Source: Camarhynchus parvulus
Taxonomy: Eukaryota > Chordata > Aves > Passeriformes > Thraupidae
DNA: 64,000 nt
Direction: 5' to 3'
Assembly (NCBI RefSeq): GCF_901933205.1
Contig: NC_044573.1
Span: forward strand, 88,184,546-88,248,545
The translations under genes were made by a program, and so were the position numbers. This document shows, one piece after another, positions 27,296-38,101 of the stretch. Below the pieces are notes generated by a model. That model saw only the letters and a program-made list of their open reading frames with translations, searched no databases and was not told where the DNA came from. Position 1 is the first letter of the stretch; each line of letters starts with the position of its first letter.

Positions 27296-27890
27296 TTCTC
27301 CTTTCTCTCCCAGACCACCAACATTCAAAGTAGCTTTCTCTGTGGGTGGGATGAGTAATCTCTGCTGATGACCAGTGACCACCAACAAACACCATAAATG
27401 CCATAGTGTACAACACTGTTTGCCTTCACCTCCGAGGATGTGAGTTGGGGTGATCCCGCTGCTTTCAAAGCAGTTTTTTCAAATAACCTGTTTGGCTCTG
27501 GCATCAATAAGAAAAGCTGGACTTTCTGCTCCTCAACCAGGGAGTGCAGGGGGCCTATGATCAGACTGGTACATCCCTTTCTTCCAGTTCCCAGAGTCCT
27601 GCTCGATATACAGCAAAAACAAGCATTAATCCATCAATGGCCAAGAAACTTTTGGTGCCACATTCTCTTTTGCTTAGCTTTTTCCCTCGAAAAGAAAATA
27701 GAATACATGAGGAATTACAGTGGTGGTCGGTTGGAACTGTGGGGAGATTGTAGGTTGTTTGTATGGGCACTTGAAGGAGCAGAAGGAGTTGGAACTGAGA
27801 AGGAAAGCTGAAGGGACAGAGGCAGAATTTTTAGAAGGAGCTAAGTGTTGCAGTTTAACTGCTCGTGACATGACTTATTTCCTCAAGTAG
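27296..27890. other. Unassigned GC-richer, ORF-dense segment
   Basis: Both strands carry several overlapping open frames, including 123 codons on + at 27440-27811 and 60-69 codons on minus at 27325-27507 and 27561-27770. The base composition is less AT-rich than in the flanks. I recognise no protein family, no CR1 signature and no LTR termini. It could be an old transposon, a decayed retrocopy or simply a GC-richer block. Confidence 0.3.
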
Positions 27891-27895
27891 ATTTT

Positions 27896-27976
27896 AGTTT
27901 GGTTGTTTTTGTTTCTGTTTTTGTTTGGTTTTTATTTGTTTGTTTGTATTTGGTTTTGGTTTTGGTTTTTTGTGAC
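27896..27976. repeat. T/G-rich low-complexity tract
   Basis: This is a run of TTTG/TTTTG/GGTTTT-type units (for example TTTGTTTGTTTG and GGTTTTGGTTTTGG) of about 80 bp, forming an imperfect simple repeat. No coding content is present. Confidence 0.8.
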
Positions 27977-28633
27977 AGTTAAAGAAGTACATTACCATGA
28001 AGACTTAAAGGGTTTTAATGTTAATGTTGGGATTTTGCTTATGTTTTTATGGTCATGTTGTTAATATTTTGAACTTTTCAAAAAACTTACTTGTTTTCCT
28101 GAAAAATCAATCATGTAGGCTAAGGTGGATCATTTGATCTTGTGGTGGTGCTTGAATACAGGCAAATGTGGGCTGCATTTCCAGGAGTAAGTGTGTTAAG
28201 TCCCAGCTAAAGGCATGAATCTGAAAAGAATTATTTGAGCTAGTTATTAACACGTCTCAGTGCAATGCAGAAGAACACAAATACACTTTGAGTTCTGCTG
28301 TATGTGTAAGTGATGAAAAGAATATTGGAATAGTAGATTCAGTTCTATTGCCTACTCTTCTAAAGACTTTTGTGAAATTATGCTATGATGATGTGTATGT
28401 TAGCCAATGGGGAAATTATCCATGCAGAGAGACTCAGACTTACTCATTTTATTTTAAAAAGGGATGTAATTATATGGAGAGCCAGGCTTCAGTCTAAGTC
28501 AAGGCATTAACAAGACTCAGTGTAGAAATAAGCATGTTTAAGCACAACTATAATAAATGGCTGTGGTAACTTCCCTAAGACACGTGTTGTGATTTCTTCA
28601 TTATGTGGTATTTTTCATAAAGGTGTCTTGTAT

Positions 28634-28715
28634 TTTGAATAGGCATTATAAACTTGAGATAAACACTACTGTAGTTTGAATAGGAGTTATAAGCTTGATA
28701 TAAACATTGTTCAAG
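28634..28715. repeat. Imperfect tandem duplication, 41 bp x 2
   Basis: The units at 28634-28674 and 28675-28715 both start TTTGAATAGG and share the order ATAAACTTGA/ATAAGCTTGA, then GATAAACA/ATATAAACA, and end in similar TTCAAG/TGTAG sequence. Several substitutions separate them, so the duplication is older than the one at 22175. Confidence 0.75.
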
Positions 28716-31155
28716 GTTCTCTTACCTTTATGCAACAGAACCAACTCAATGATCCCAGTAATGGTTTCCAGTCTTAAAAATCTATGAATATACAATTGAC
28801 TCAATGGTTGCCTTTGATCTTGTGGTTTCTCAATCCATTGCTGTGATTTATTCACATAATCTGTCAACAATGCTAGCAACTTCTGTGTCTTCAGCTCATT
28901 TCTTTATAAAGTCTAGCCTGAAATGGTTGATTATAATCAATCCTTTTGGTTCTTTAAAATGATCCAGGGTCGGTAGTGCAAGAAAATAAAAACACATTTT
29001 GGGTAATGATTCTATGTTTACCCAACTGAATGCCAGCTATTAGATTGGGCAGGCCAGCAGCTGCTCTATGGATTAAGAGGCCTCAGAATTAAGTAGTGCT
29101 CTTCAGATAAAACATTTAACACTGTTTTGCACTGTAAGAGGAGCAGATTTGTTGTCATTATAGGTTTGTCATAGTTAATGTGGCAAACTACACTTAATGA
29201 CTTAAAAGAACTCCAGTAGATTCCCAGTCTTGGTTAACCCCATCACCTCCTACCTGCTCTGCCGTCACTCCTCAAAGGTACCCAACCTTTCATACCTCTT
29301 GGGCAAGCATGACAAGGCAAACAAACCTTCCTTGAGCTTTCTGTGCCCTTTATTTTAGCTTTCTTTCTAATTTGGTGTGTGCCTGTAGCTGCCAGCTTTG
29401 CAGCCTTTGGATACTTTGCAGGGTTAGATCTGACCAGTCTACTGAGGAGAAATTAGAGCTGACAAGCAGCAGCTCTGTGTCACTTAGGAGAAAAGGAAGA
29501 ACTGGGTTATTTGCTGGCTTCGTGTAATTTGGAAGGAGCGAGGGAAGATACGGAGGAAGGGAAGTGTAAGGCGGCCTGTGCTAGCTGCTGCTTGCACTTC
29601 AGGAGGATGGTATTTAAAAAGGGTTATGGGAGGTAGAGCTGGCTGGTTAGACTTTGTAGGATAGTGAGACATCCACCCTTGTAAAGGAAACCTTCTTTTC
29701 CTCTTCTTGATGAGACACGAACTTCTCTCTTGATCATCCCACCACTTCTTCCTTTTCAGTCACTAGGAGAAACTGTTTGTTTTGTCTAGACTTTTGGCTG
29801 AAGTCACTCAGCCTTCCAGGTGGGTGTCTTCTTGGTGAGTCAACACCACCCCACACCCCAGACTGCCTGCCCAGAATGCAGTCCCAGAAACTAACCCCGC
29901 TCTTCCTCCTACAAAATACTAAGGAGAAACATCTATCCCATGTGAAAGCAGCTATTTGGAGTTAAAGTTTATCCTCCTTATGGGCCTCTGATATCTCCAT
30001 TGTCTAGACTTTCAGCTTTCTGCTGTGCCATCCATTGAATGCAAATGCTGACACATGGCTTTAGGCAAATCCCAAACCTGTGTGTGAAGCTATCTGCAAC
30101 TGACTAGAAATGTGTCTGCAAAAGTTAAGATAACAGAACCCGAGGCTTTGAGGGGTCAGCCTTTCTCTTGATCTGATGGGAGATGAGAAAAGAGTGGCCC
30201 CTCTTTGGGCAGCTGTGGAGGAAGGAGGGAACTAGACTTAGTACTTTGGGACAGGACAGGGGATTGAGGTTCAACATGACCAGCAACCCATAACTGTACA
30301 CTGCAGTGCTAAAATGGTTCTAACGAGGGTCTAACAAAACCCTCATAGTGGTTTGACTGGACCCACTTGAGCCTATGGAATTGAGTCTGAGGGAAGAAAT
30401 GATTGGGTTTAGTAGCCTGAGAGGGATGCCAGAGGATGTGCTTTCTGTTGAGCTGTCTTCAGTGGTGATTCTTCATCCAAGGGCATTGGATGTGCGCCTG
30501 AGTTTTAGGGTCATTTTTGTATTCTTGCCTGAAGTTCAAGATGCCCATAGTAGGGGCACATTTGCAATGCTACTTCTGACACATCTGTTGTCCCTGATCT
30601 TCATCTTCTTCATTAAAGTAAGAAGGGCCTGAGGTTTTGCCAGGAGAGAATGGCCGCAGAAGATAGGGCATTTATACAACAACTACTACTACTGAAAAGA
30701 TAGAAGAAATGTTGAGTGGATGGTGAGTGGATGTAAAAAAGATGTAAAAAAATGTAAAAATTGGAGAGCTTAGGGTTCATAGCCAACTGAAGGCACTGAT
30801 ATCCTTATTTCTTTGAAGCAGCAGTTCAGGATGTTGCAGGGTACCTTTACAGCTCAGGTTTGTTTGTGCTTTGTAGGTGCAAGGTAGCAATGCAATGGAA
30901 TGGCCTTTGCCTTGGCCTCTGCTGTCTGTACTTTGGAGTGAAGGGCATTAGGTGTGTCCCTGAAGGGAAACTTCAAATTTGGTGTTACATTGATGGAATC
31001 CATTGTGTGTGCACCAGAGCTGCCGAGCTATCGCAACTAAAATATAGTAAACAAGAACAACTGGGGCATTTATTGTGAATATTTGTTGTTTTTGCAAACT
31101 GAAATGCACCCAGTATGGCTGCTAAAAGAACAACCAAGCAAAGAGAGACACAGTT
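28716..31155. other. Intron sequence, nothing recognised
   Basis: About 29220-30630 is somewhat less AT-rich than average and carries ORFs of 60-85 codons on both strands. None is recognisable and none has splice or initiation context I would defend. Confidence 0.4.
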
Positions 31156-31210
31156 TTGCAGAATAATTTAGACTGGGACGTCAGGAGGCCACCTAGTCCA
31201 ATCCTTTAAA
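31156..31210 (-). mobile_element. Very short CR1 3'-end fragment
   Basis: The + strand reads TGCAGAATAATTTAGACTGG, then GACGTCAGGAGGCCACCTAG and TCCAATCC. This is the antisense of a CR1 3' tail (tail octamer remnant, GTTGGAAGGGACCTC region, then the ATCTAGTCCAA block). Only about 55 bp is clear, and sequence further downstream is too diverged to follow. It fits an extremely 5'-truncated or decayed insertion. Confidence 0.6.
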
Positions 31211-34200
31211 ACTATTTGAGATAGTTTCTGATTTGTCAATGTGCCTTTTTGGTGTGGAGTTCTAATTTTTGTGCTTAGACTAGGTTGACAGGTTTCAGAT
31301 TGAAGCATGAACTTTGTATTTGAGATGACAGGGGATCTGATATGTTTTAGAAGTAGTTGTGTACATAGATATTTGTTGGGGAGTGGTGATGAGGATATCA
31401 TTGCTATGAATGCTATATTTAAAATGCTAGGGTGTAGCTCGATCTCAAACAGATTGCTTCACATTTTGGTTTGGAATTAAAATAAAGAGTAACTTCACGC
31501 AGAACAGGTCTGCAGTATGCAGTGATTCATCTAAGGTGAAGTTTCCATGTATTTAACAAGCAAAATTCTTGTTTGGCTTCAGCTCATATTTAAAGAATTT
31601 GATTTAGCACTTAGCATTCAAACTCAATAATTTACTAGTGCTGTCTTATGTGTTTGGACTCACCTGTTAAAAATTAATCTCTTTCTTAGGGATCATTAAT
31701 ATGGCCTTTGAATGAATTCTCCTTTTGAGCTGGACTTCTGTGAATTTCTGTCTTTCATGGTAACAGAAGAAGTTGGGGGAGGCCAGGGAGGAGCTGCATA
31801 AATTGTTCCTTGTACGAGCGTTGAATTCTGATGGCTAATTTAATGCTTTGTAACTTTGAAAGATGGCTGTAATTTACCTGTTACCTTTACCAGGTGTTTG
31901 GTATCAACAAATTGCTGTGAAGTGAGAAGTCTGTTGTTTGATAGTGGTCAAAACTAAATGTAATAGTCAAAAGTATATAAAAGGGTATATTTATTGTTAA
32001 TGCTTTCTAAGTGAGATATCTTTGACTAACTTGAGGCATGCTAGAGATAATTTTTTTATTAATAGAATAAAATTTTTATTTGAGTCTTGTCTCACGCTAT
32101 GCTGGTTCTCAAGGTAAAAAAAAAAAATCTCCATCTTAATGAGCAAATCCTCCCCCATTCTCTTCAAGTAAGCCAGCCAGTTAATTTTAAATTTGAGTCA
32201 AAACTGTAGTTCACACAGTGTAATTACAGGTATGCAGATATAGTCTGTCAAAGCCTTGCTTTTCATTACTGATCTTGGAATAGTCGTTCCCGTCTCTTGT
32301 GATATTGGTTTCTTACTAACTTTTAGGAGGATGTAACTTGTCAGTCTATGAAAAAGAGTTTGAAAAAATTGGATAGTAGATGCTATGTGAAAAATCTACG
32401 TTAGTCCCTGAGCATGTAAGGTAGAAAATACAATACCAATTTAAAAAAAAATGAATGTAGGGACAGGTATGATGAAAGATCAGGGAAGAAATAATTCCTG
32501 TACGCTTGGTATCTGGACTGGACAAAGGAATAGAAACAATATAGCAGTTGGTATCTGGGTGAACATGATTTATATAGTTGGTGAAAATTGCATACCTTTT
32601 TGAAAGGAAGGTTATGCCTCTCCAATGGGTTCAAAACAAATTTAAGTAAGGATCATGTGGTTTTTATTGTTAAGATTTCCAGAAAGCCTATTGTCAAAAT
32701 CTTCTTAAAAAAACTAAAGTAATGTGAGACTTAAAAGTTCCTGCAGAGATATCTAATTGGTTACTTTTGTAAAGTAGGAGTGAAGGGATGGGGTACTGTT
32801 CAGTCCTCACAAGGGAAGGGAGCCACCTGTACTTCGTGTAAGCAAGTAGGAAAATTCGATGAACCATTCAGTGATGTTTCCTTGATAGATCAGCAAGGGC
32901 TGGTCCTAAATGTGAAGAATTATAGTAAGCTCTTACAAGACTGGGTGGCTGAGTGATAAAAGAGTGCATAAACTTTTATGTAGGTAGAGTAATGTATGTA
33001 GAAAAAAATTTGTAACAGTACATATAAAATGCTAGCCTCTGAGCTGAGTGCATTTCTGTGCATATAGAGGCAAATGAAACTATGATGTGCATGGAAACAA
33101 TGGGGTTTGATTGTTAAGCATCTTTCTTCGTACAATCCCTGGGAAATGCAAGTCTTCAAAAACAACAAAAACTTATTTGAAAAACCAAAAGGTAGTGATT
33201 TTATTCCTGCAAGGTAATCAGGCTGTGCATGAAAGGTGGTGCCACGGGCTTTTACAGCTGATTGAGGTTTACATGATCTTACTGGGGGTCTGTCTATGTT
33301 CCTGCAGAGAAATTGAAAATAACTAAATATCTGAGAACCATATTTGAATCATATCCACATCAGGAAGTCTCTGAGCTTCAAAATGGATAGTTTCTCAAGG
33401 AGTAGTAATAGAAAATATCATATATAATAGCCTTGCTTTTCATCTTCCCTGAGCACATGCTATCAGCTGTTGTCAGAGTCAGGATACAAGAGCTCTAGTG
33501 AGGAAGGTGTTTTATTAGATCAGATGTAGCTTTTCCTCAGAATTTCAGTGCTGTGACTTAGAGAGGTTGGTCCATCCTTTTTTGCATCATTAAGAATTAA
33601 ACGACCATCTTTTCATCAAGAAATGGTAGGTAAGATACTCTGTTTTGGAAGGAGTAACTTTACATTCTTCCATCAGAAAACAGAAAATTAATTTGCTTTT
33701 CTCATTTTAGATCTAGAACTGTTAGGTTTGTCATCAGTAAAGTCTGTATTTTGAAAATATTTTGCACAACATGAGTGCAGTGTGATGCTGGTGACTGTTC
33801 TGTTACCAAAAGACAGTGGACATTCTTGGTTAGTTTTATTTTTCATATAAAATTGCTTAAATTTTCTCACTATTTAAATAAGGAAGTAAATTTTCTCATT
33901 CTATACATTTGCAAATTATTCTTTTGCCCTATTCATGTTAATTCAGATTTTCTGCATTGCTATGAAAGATATTCGGTGAGGAAGGGGTCAGCAAGTTAAC
34001 TCTCATTGATAGCTGAGGATGAACAAAATGGCAGCTTAGTAAATGAAAGCAAATTATAGCAGAGACCATGAGAAACTAAAGCTCTAATTTAAGAGAAAAT
34101 TTTTTCTTTCAACTTGTGGTTCAAATGCGTACCCTCTCTCTTTAGCAAGAGATGCTCTCTTATTTATGTTTTGGTATATCATGATGTTCTTTAATCTTTA

Positions 34201-34710
34201 CATAACTTAAATTCCTTTGCTATGAAAGAACATGTTTCTGATGAGTCTTTCTGAGAGCTGGCAGTATGATGGCTTTTGCCTTTTTCGTGTTTTGTCACCC
34301 AACAGCATGGATAACAAAAATATTTTTCATTAAATAGTTCCAAAACGTTGAGATTACTTTAAATTTATCTTTTCTGTATGTCCTGTGAGTGTTTTTGTTT
34401 CTTTCGGTGCTGTCTTATTTTCTTTTTTGAAATTTTCCATTAGCCAGAGGGAGATAATGAAGTATGCTAATTTTTATTTCCATTCTCAGCTTTTTTATTA
34501 TATGCAATGGCAGAGCTACAGTGCCAAGCAGTTTTTAAAGGGAGAAGCAAAGTAGTGAAGCACAGCTACTTCCATGGTAATGGTATTTGTTGTTTCAGTC
34601 ACTAACTATTGTTATTCATTAGAGACAGCTAATAGAGTCTGAAAGGCTGAATTGTTACTTTTAAAAACAGTAAAAACCAATAAGCATAATTAAACTGCAT
34701 TTTAATTTAC
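31211..34710. other. Intron sequence upstream of the motif V exon
   Basis: This is AT-rich unique sequence. Short ORFs (up to 82 codons) have no recognisable content. The last ~35 bases before 34711 are T-rich and include plausible branch-point adenines, consistent with the acceptor at 34711-34715. Confidence 0.5.
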
Positions 34711-34715
34711 TTCAG

Positions 34716-34816
34716 AAATACAAGCCTGGTCGATGTGATGATATTTTGAAATGGAAGCCACCCAGCCTGAACTCAGTTGATTTTCGTCTAAAGATAACAA
34801 GAATTGGTGGAGAGGG
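34716..34816 (+). CDS. RNGTT: RNGTT internal exon encoding guanylyltransferase motif V
   Basis: This 101-base exon continues mRNA capping enzyme directly from the exon at 7906-7974. It encodes [20 protein letters not shown] followed by [13 protein letters not shown] and the first two bases of a glycine codon (33 full codons + 2 bases, human residues about 447-480). LKWKPP is motif V; its two lysines (human Lys458 and Lys460) contact the phosphates of GTP. The downstream aspartate in SVDF corresponds to Asp468, also required for activity. All these residues are present. The preceding acceptor is TTTACTTCAG and the donor is GTATGT at 34817-34822, giving a phase 0 start and a phase 2 end. The segment leads from the nucleotidyltransferase core toward the C-terminal OB-fold, whose motif VI must lie on exons beyond the window. 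The frame is intact with no sign of decay. Confidence 0.96.
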
Positions 34817-34822
34817 GTATGT

Positions 34823-37045
34823 AATCTCTTCCCTTTTTAAATCTGTAGCACTCGTGTGAATGTCCCTTAGCAGTTAATCTGTCCTCTGATATTTCTTGAC
34901 ACTTCCTGGGGCTAAACCTTTCTATATTCTCTAGAACTTGTTCATTCAAAATATAAGCAACTGTTGTAATTAGTGTTGTACTGAAAACAATGGCAGATGT
35001 TTATATTATGAATTTATTCATTCTTGAATTAAATTTCTTCACATTTCTGAAAAAAAGTCCCATTTGGGTTTGGCAGTATGTTTTTGAGAGTAGGCTGGCT
35101 GTATTAGCTTAAATTCTTAAAACTGTTTTTCATTGATTTTAGACAAAATGATAACCAAAGCTATCTTCTACTTTAGAATTGTGCACAATGACAAACAGTA
35201 CTTGTTTTCTTAGAGAAAAACAAAGCCTGACATTTTTACTTGTTAGTAAACAAGTAAAATTGGTATTGAATTCTTTAGTATTGTCTTTACAGCCATTAAA
35301 ATCTTAATCAAAACCAGTGAGTTTTATGGCAGAAGACATGAAAATCTTTACATTGGTCCTACTATTTGCCTGGTTCAGTCACTGCACATATTAAATAGGG
35401 GTTATTTCCAATATTACTTGTGCTGGAGAGGGGAAGGGAAAGACTGAATCTCTAGATTAACTTGCTTTGGAAAAGTTTTTGGTTAAAATGAAATTAATGA
35501 TTTTTAGGTTGCTTAGTTTTCTAACATCTGGGACTCATTTCAATTGGTGGTGTGAAATACTGACATTTAGCTTTTCTTTTTCTTGGTGCCACAGGCAACT
35601 CAATATGATTAAACAATTAATTCAGATATTGCTTGCATATTCCAGGGTGCAAATAATGGCCCATTTAACTTTCAAACATCTGCATGTCACATTAATAAAA
35701 ACATTTGGTGAATAAAGATAATCTTAAGGATATGGGGTTTTTATGCAAAATATACGCAACTGATAAATTCTCAGTGTTTCATGAGATTAGAATTATCTGT
35801 TCAAATTTTTGTGTTCGAAAATGCAAGTCTTCAGTGACAACATAACTGTTTCAGAGAATAACAGAAATACTTCATTTTACTTCAGATAATCAGCTCATTA
35901 CAACATTTTATGTTTGTTTGCAATTTATTTAAGTCACGGGATAATATAATATGAAAGATTTATGTAAAAGTTCTTTTAAAAATAGCCCATTGTTTGATAG
36001 GAAGGTTATTTTTATAAGAGTGTTCTTATGACTTCTGCTGGAGTTTACACATATACAGTACTAGTATGTGATTCAGAAACAAAATGCAACACATTTTTCA
36101 TTTCACATCAATAAAGGAGTATTGGTTGATTAGTTATCTCTAATTTCAGACACCAAACTGTCAATGCTATTGTATTATATTTAATATGTTACATCACTGA
36201 ATATTTGGTTGGAACATGAAAAGGTTATAAAATATAAGCCAGCAAAAATACTATTTCTAAAACGTTAGTAGCAGTTAATAACAAATTATCAAAGAATGGC
36301 TGATCCATTGTAGAATTGAAATAACTTTCTAAAATTTAGCAAGGTTCTATCATATTTCAGCTATGTGAAAATGAAAGCAGTTCTTGTATTATGGAAATAA
36401 TTACTTGAATTACTCAGTAAATAATGTAATATTTAAATATGTCAGTTTTTTTGCTGTTGTTACATGCATACAGAAAATCCTAGAAATCTGATATTTCATA
36501 AATAAAGTGCAGTTCTTGCAGGTAAGTTTTACTCCATCACACACGACAATTGACTGCTACTAAGTGCATTCATCCAACAAAAATTTAATGAAGTATGGGG
36601 CAGGAAATAATAACTTAGCACTTGTGGGAGAGAGGTATTTATATTAAATAATGTCCTATGAAACAGTAGCTTCTGCTCAGTGAAACACAAACTGTGAATG
36701 AAATACTTCTGGTTTGTCTGCTTCAGTTGTTACTTTGGGTAAAATCTAAAGTCATTCAAAGAAACTTTGGAAAAAAACCAGGTTTTATTTACTTTGGAAT
36801 AAACCAGAGTTTTAAAAGAAGCTTCTTTAACTTCAGACTGCATAAAGACAGTTCCTGAGTTCTGAGCACTAACTAAAATTGATTTGATGAACTGAGTGTC
36901 TTGCTACTGCAGTTCTAATGTGACAACTTTGGGCTTCCTGCTTCCTTCCAGCACACTGAGATTAAAAGCAAGCATTGATATAGGTTTCAACTTCTTAGAT
37001 AAAGAAAATTTTCTTCTTCAGTAATCCAAAAAGGAATTACTGCAC
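34823..37045. other. Intron sequence, nothing recognised
   Basis: This is AT-rich unique sequence from the donor to the next CR1. The only ORF over 80 codons (35467-35715, +) is unremarkable. Confidence 0.5.
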
Positions 37046-38101
37046 TACAGAATGGGTAAGGTTGGGAGGGGACGACAGTGAGTTGGTCATCTGGTCCAAC
37101 CTCCCTGCTCAAGCAGTTATCCTAGAGCTCATGGCACAGGATTGCATCCTGATGGTTCTTGAGTATGTCCAGTGAAGGAGACTCCACAATCTCTCTGGGC
37201 AATCCATTCCAGTGCTTGGTCACTCACATAGCAAAGAAGTTCTTCCTCTTGTTCAGATGGAACATCAGTTCCAGTTCCTTCCTGTGCATCAGTTTCTGCC
37301 CATTGTCTCTTGTCCTATTTCTTGGCACCATCAAGAAAAGCCTGGCTCCAACCTCTGATATCTCCCTTTAGATACCTACAGACATTGAAGAGGACCCCTC
37401 TCAGTTTTCTCTTCTCAAGGCTGAACAGGCCCAGCTCCCTCAGCCTTTCCTTGTAAGAGAGATGCTCCAGTCTCTCAGTTGTGCTTGTAGCCCTGCACTG
37501 GACCTGCTCCAGGAGCTCCAGGTCCCTCTTGTACTGAGGAGCCCAGAACTGGACACAGCACTCCAGATGTGGCCTTACAAGGGCAGAGTGGAGAGGCAGA
37601 TTCACCTCCCCCAACCTCCTGGCAGTGCTGTTCCTAATGCACCCCAGGATGCCATTGGCCTTCTTGGTCACAAGGGCACTGCTGGCTCATGGACAGCTTG
37701 CTTGTACTCCAGCAGAAGCCCCAGCTCCTTCTCTGCAGAGCTGGCTTCCAGCAGATCAGCCCTCAGCCTGTAGTGGCACATGGCGTTATTCCTCTCCACA
37801 TGCAGGACTGTGCATGTTTCCCTTGAAAAATTTTAGAAGATTCCTCTCTGCCCCTCTCTCCAGCCTGCTGAGGTCCTTCTGAAGGGCTGCAAAGCCCTCT
37901 GGGGTATCTCCTCCAGCTTTGTGTCATTAGTGAACTTGCTGAGGAGGCCTCTGCCCCTCCATCCAAGTCATGGAGGAGTAAATTAAACTATACCAGGCCC
38001 ACTACTGAACCTTGGGGGACACCACTAGTGACAGGGCTCAGACTAGACCCTGTGCCACTGATCACAACCCTCTGGGATCTGCCATTCAGCCAGTGAATCT
38101 C
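37046..38101 (-). mobile_element. CR1 LINE fragment, ~1.06 kb, minus strand
   Basis: This is the longest mobile-element copy in the window. The + strand starts with the antisense CR1 tail (TACAGAATGGGTAAGGTTGG, then CATCTGGTCCAACCTCCCTG) and continues through the 3' UTR into ORF2. Reading on the minus strand, reverse-transcriptase palm motifs are still visible: SGVPQGSV (motif B) at about 38005-38030, then the position of the catalytic F-A-D-D motif as F-T-N-D at 37923-37934, followed by the C-terminal segments [17 protein letters not shown] and [20 protein letters not shown]. The element is 5'-truncated just upstream of motif B. Several in-frame stops and frameshifts, and loss of the first palm aspartate, make it inactive. 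Confidence 0.95.
37315..37671 (-). pseudogene. CR1 ORF2 C-terminal remnant, 118 codons
   Basis: This frame is open from residues [13 protein letters not shown] through [16 protein letters not shown] to [13 protein letters not shown] and a stop. It corresponds to the connection region after the reverse-transcriptase palm and to the ORF2 C terminus. The residues are close to the CR1 family pattern throughout, so the copy is moderately young. The initial methionine is incidental, since the family reading continues upstream in shifted frames. No expression is expected. Confidence 0.9.

Larger units (their letters stand above)
7975..34715 (+). other. RNGTT: RNGTT intron, complete (26,741 bp)
   Basis: This intron runs from the donor GTAAGT at 7975 to the acceptor TTCAG at 34711-34715. 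It separates the motif IV and motif V exons, is phase 0, and no residue is missing between the exons, so no cassette exon is expected inside it. It contains the CR1 copies at 8614, 14226 and 31156, the solo LTR at 11082, a probable older LTR end at 12753, and small tandem duplications at 22175 and 28634. The remaining sequence is AT-rich and apparently unconstrained. Open frames inside it do not look like genes. Confidence 0.9.

Noticed and set aside
37462..37882. Two + strand ORFs of 103 and 85 codons
   Set aside because: They are antisense to the CR1 ORF2 remnant, and the sequence is explained by the minus-strand element.
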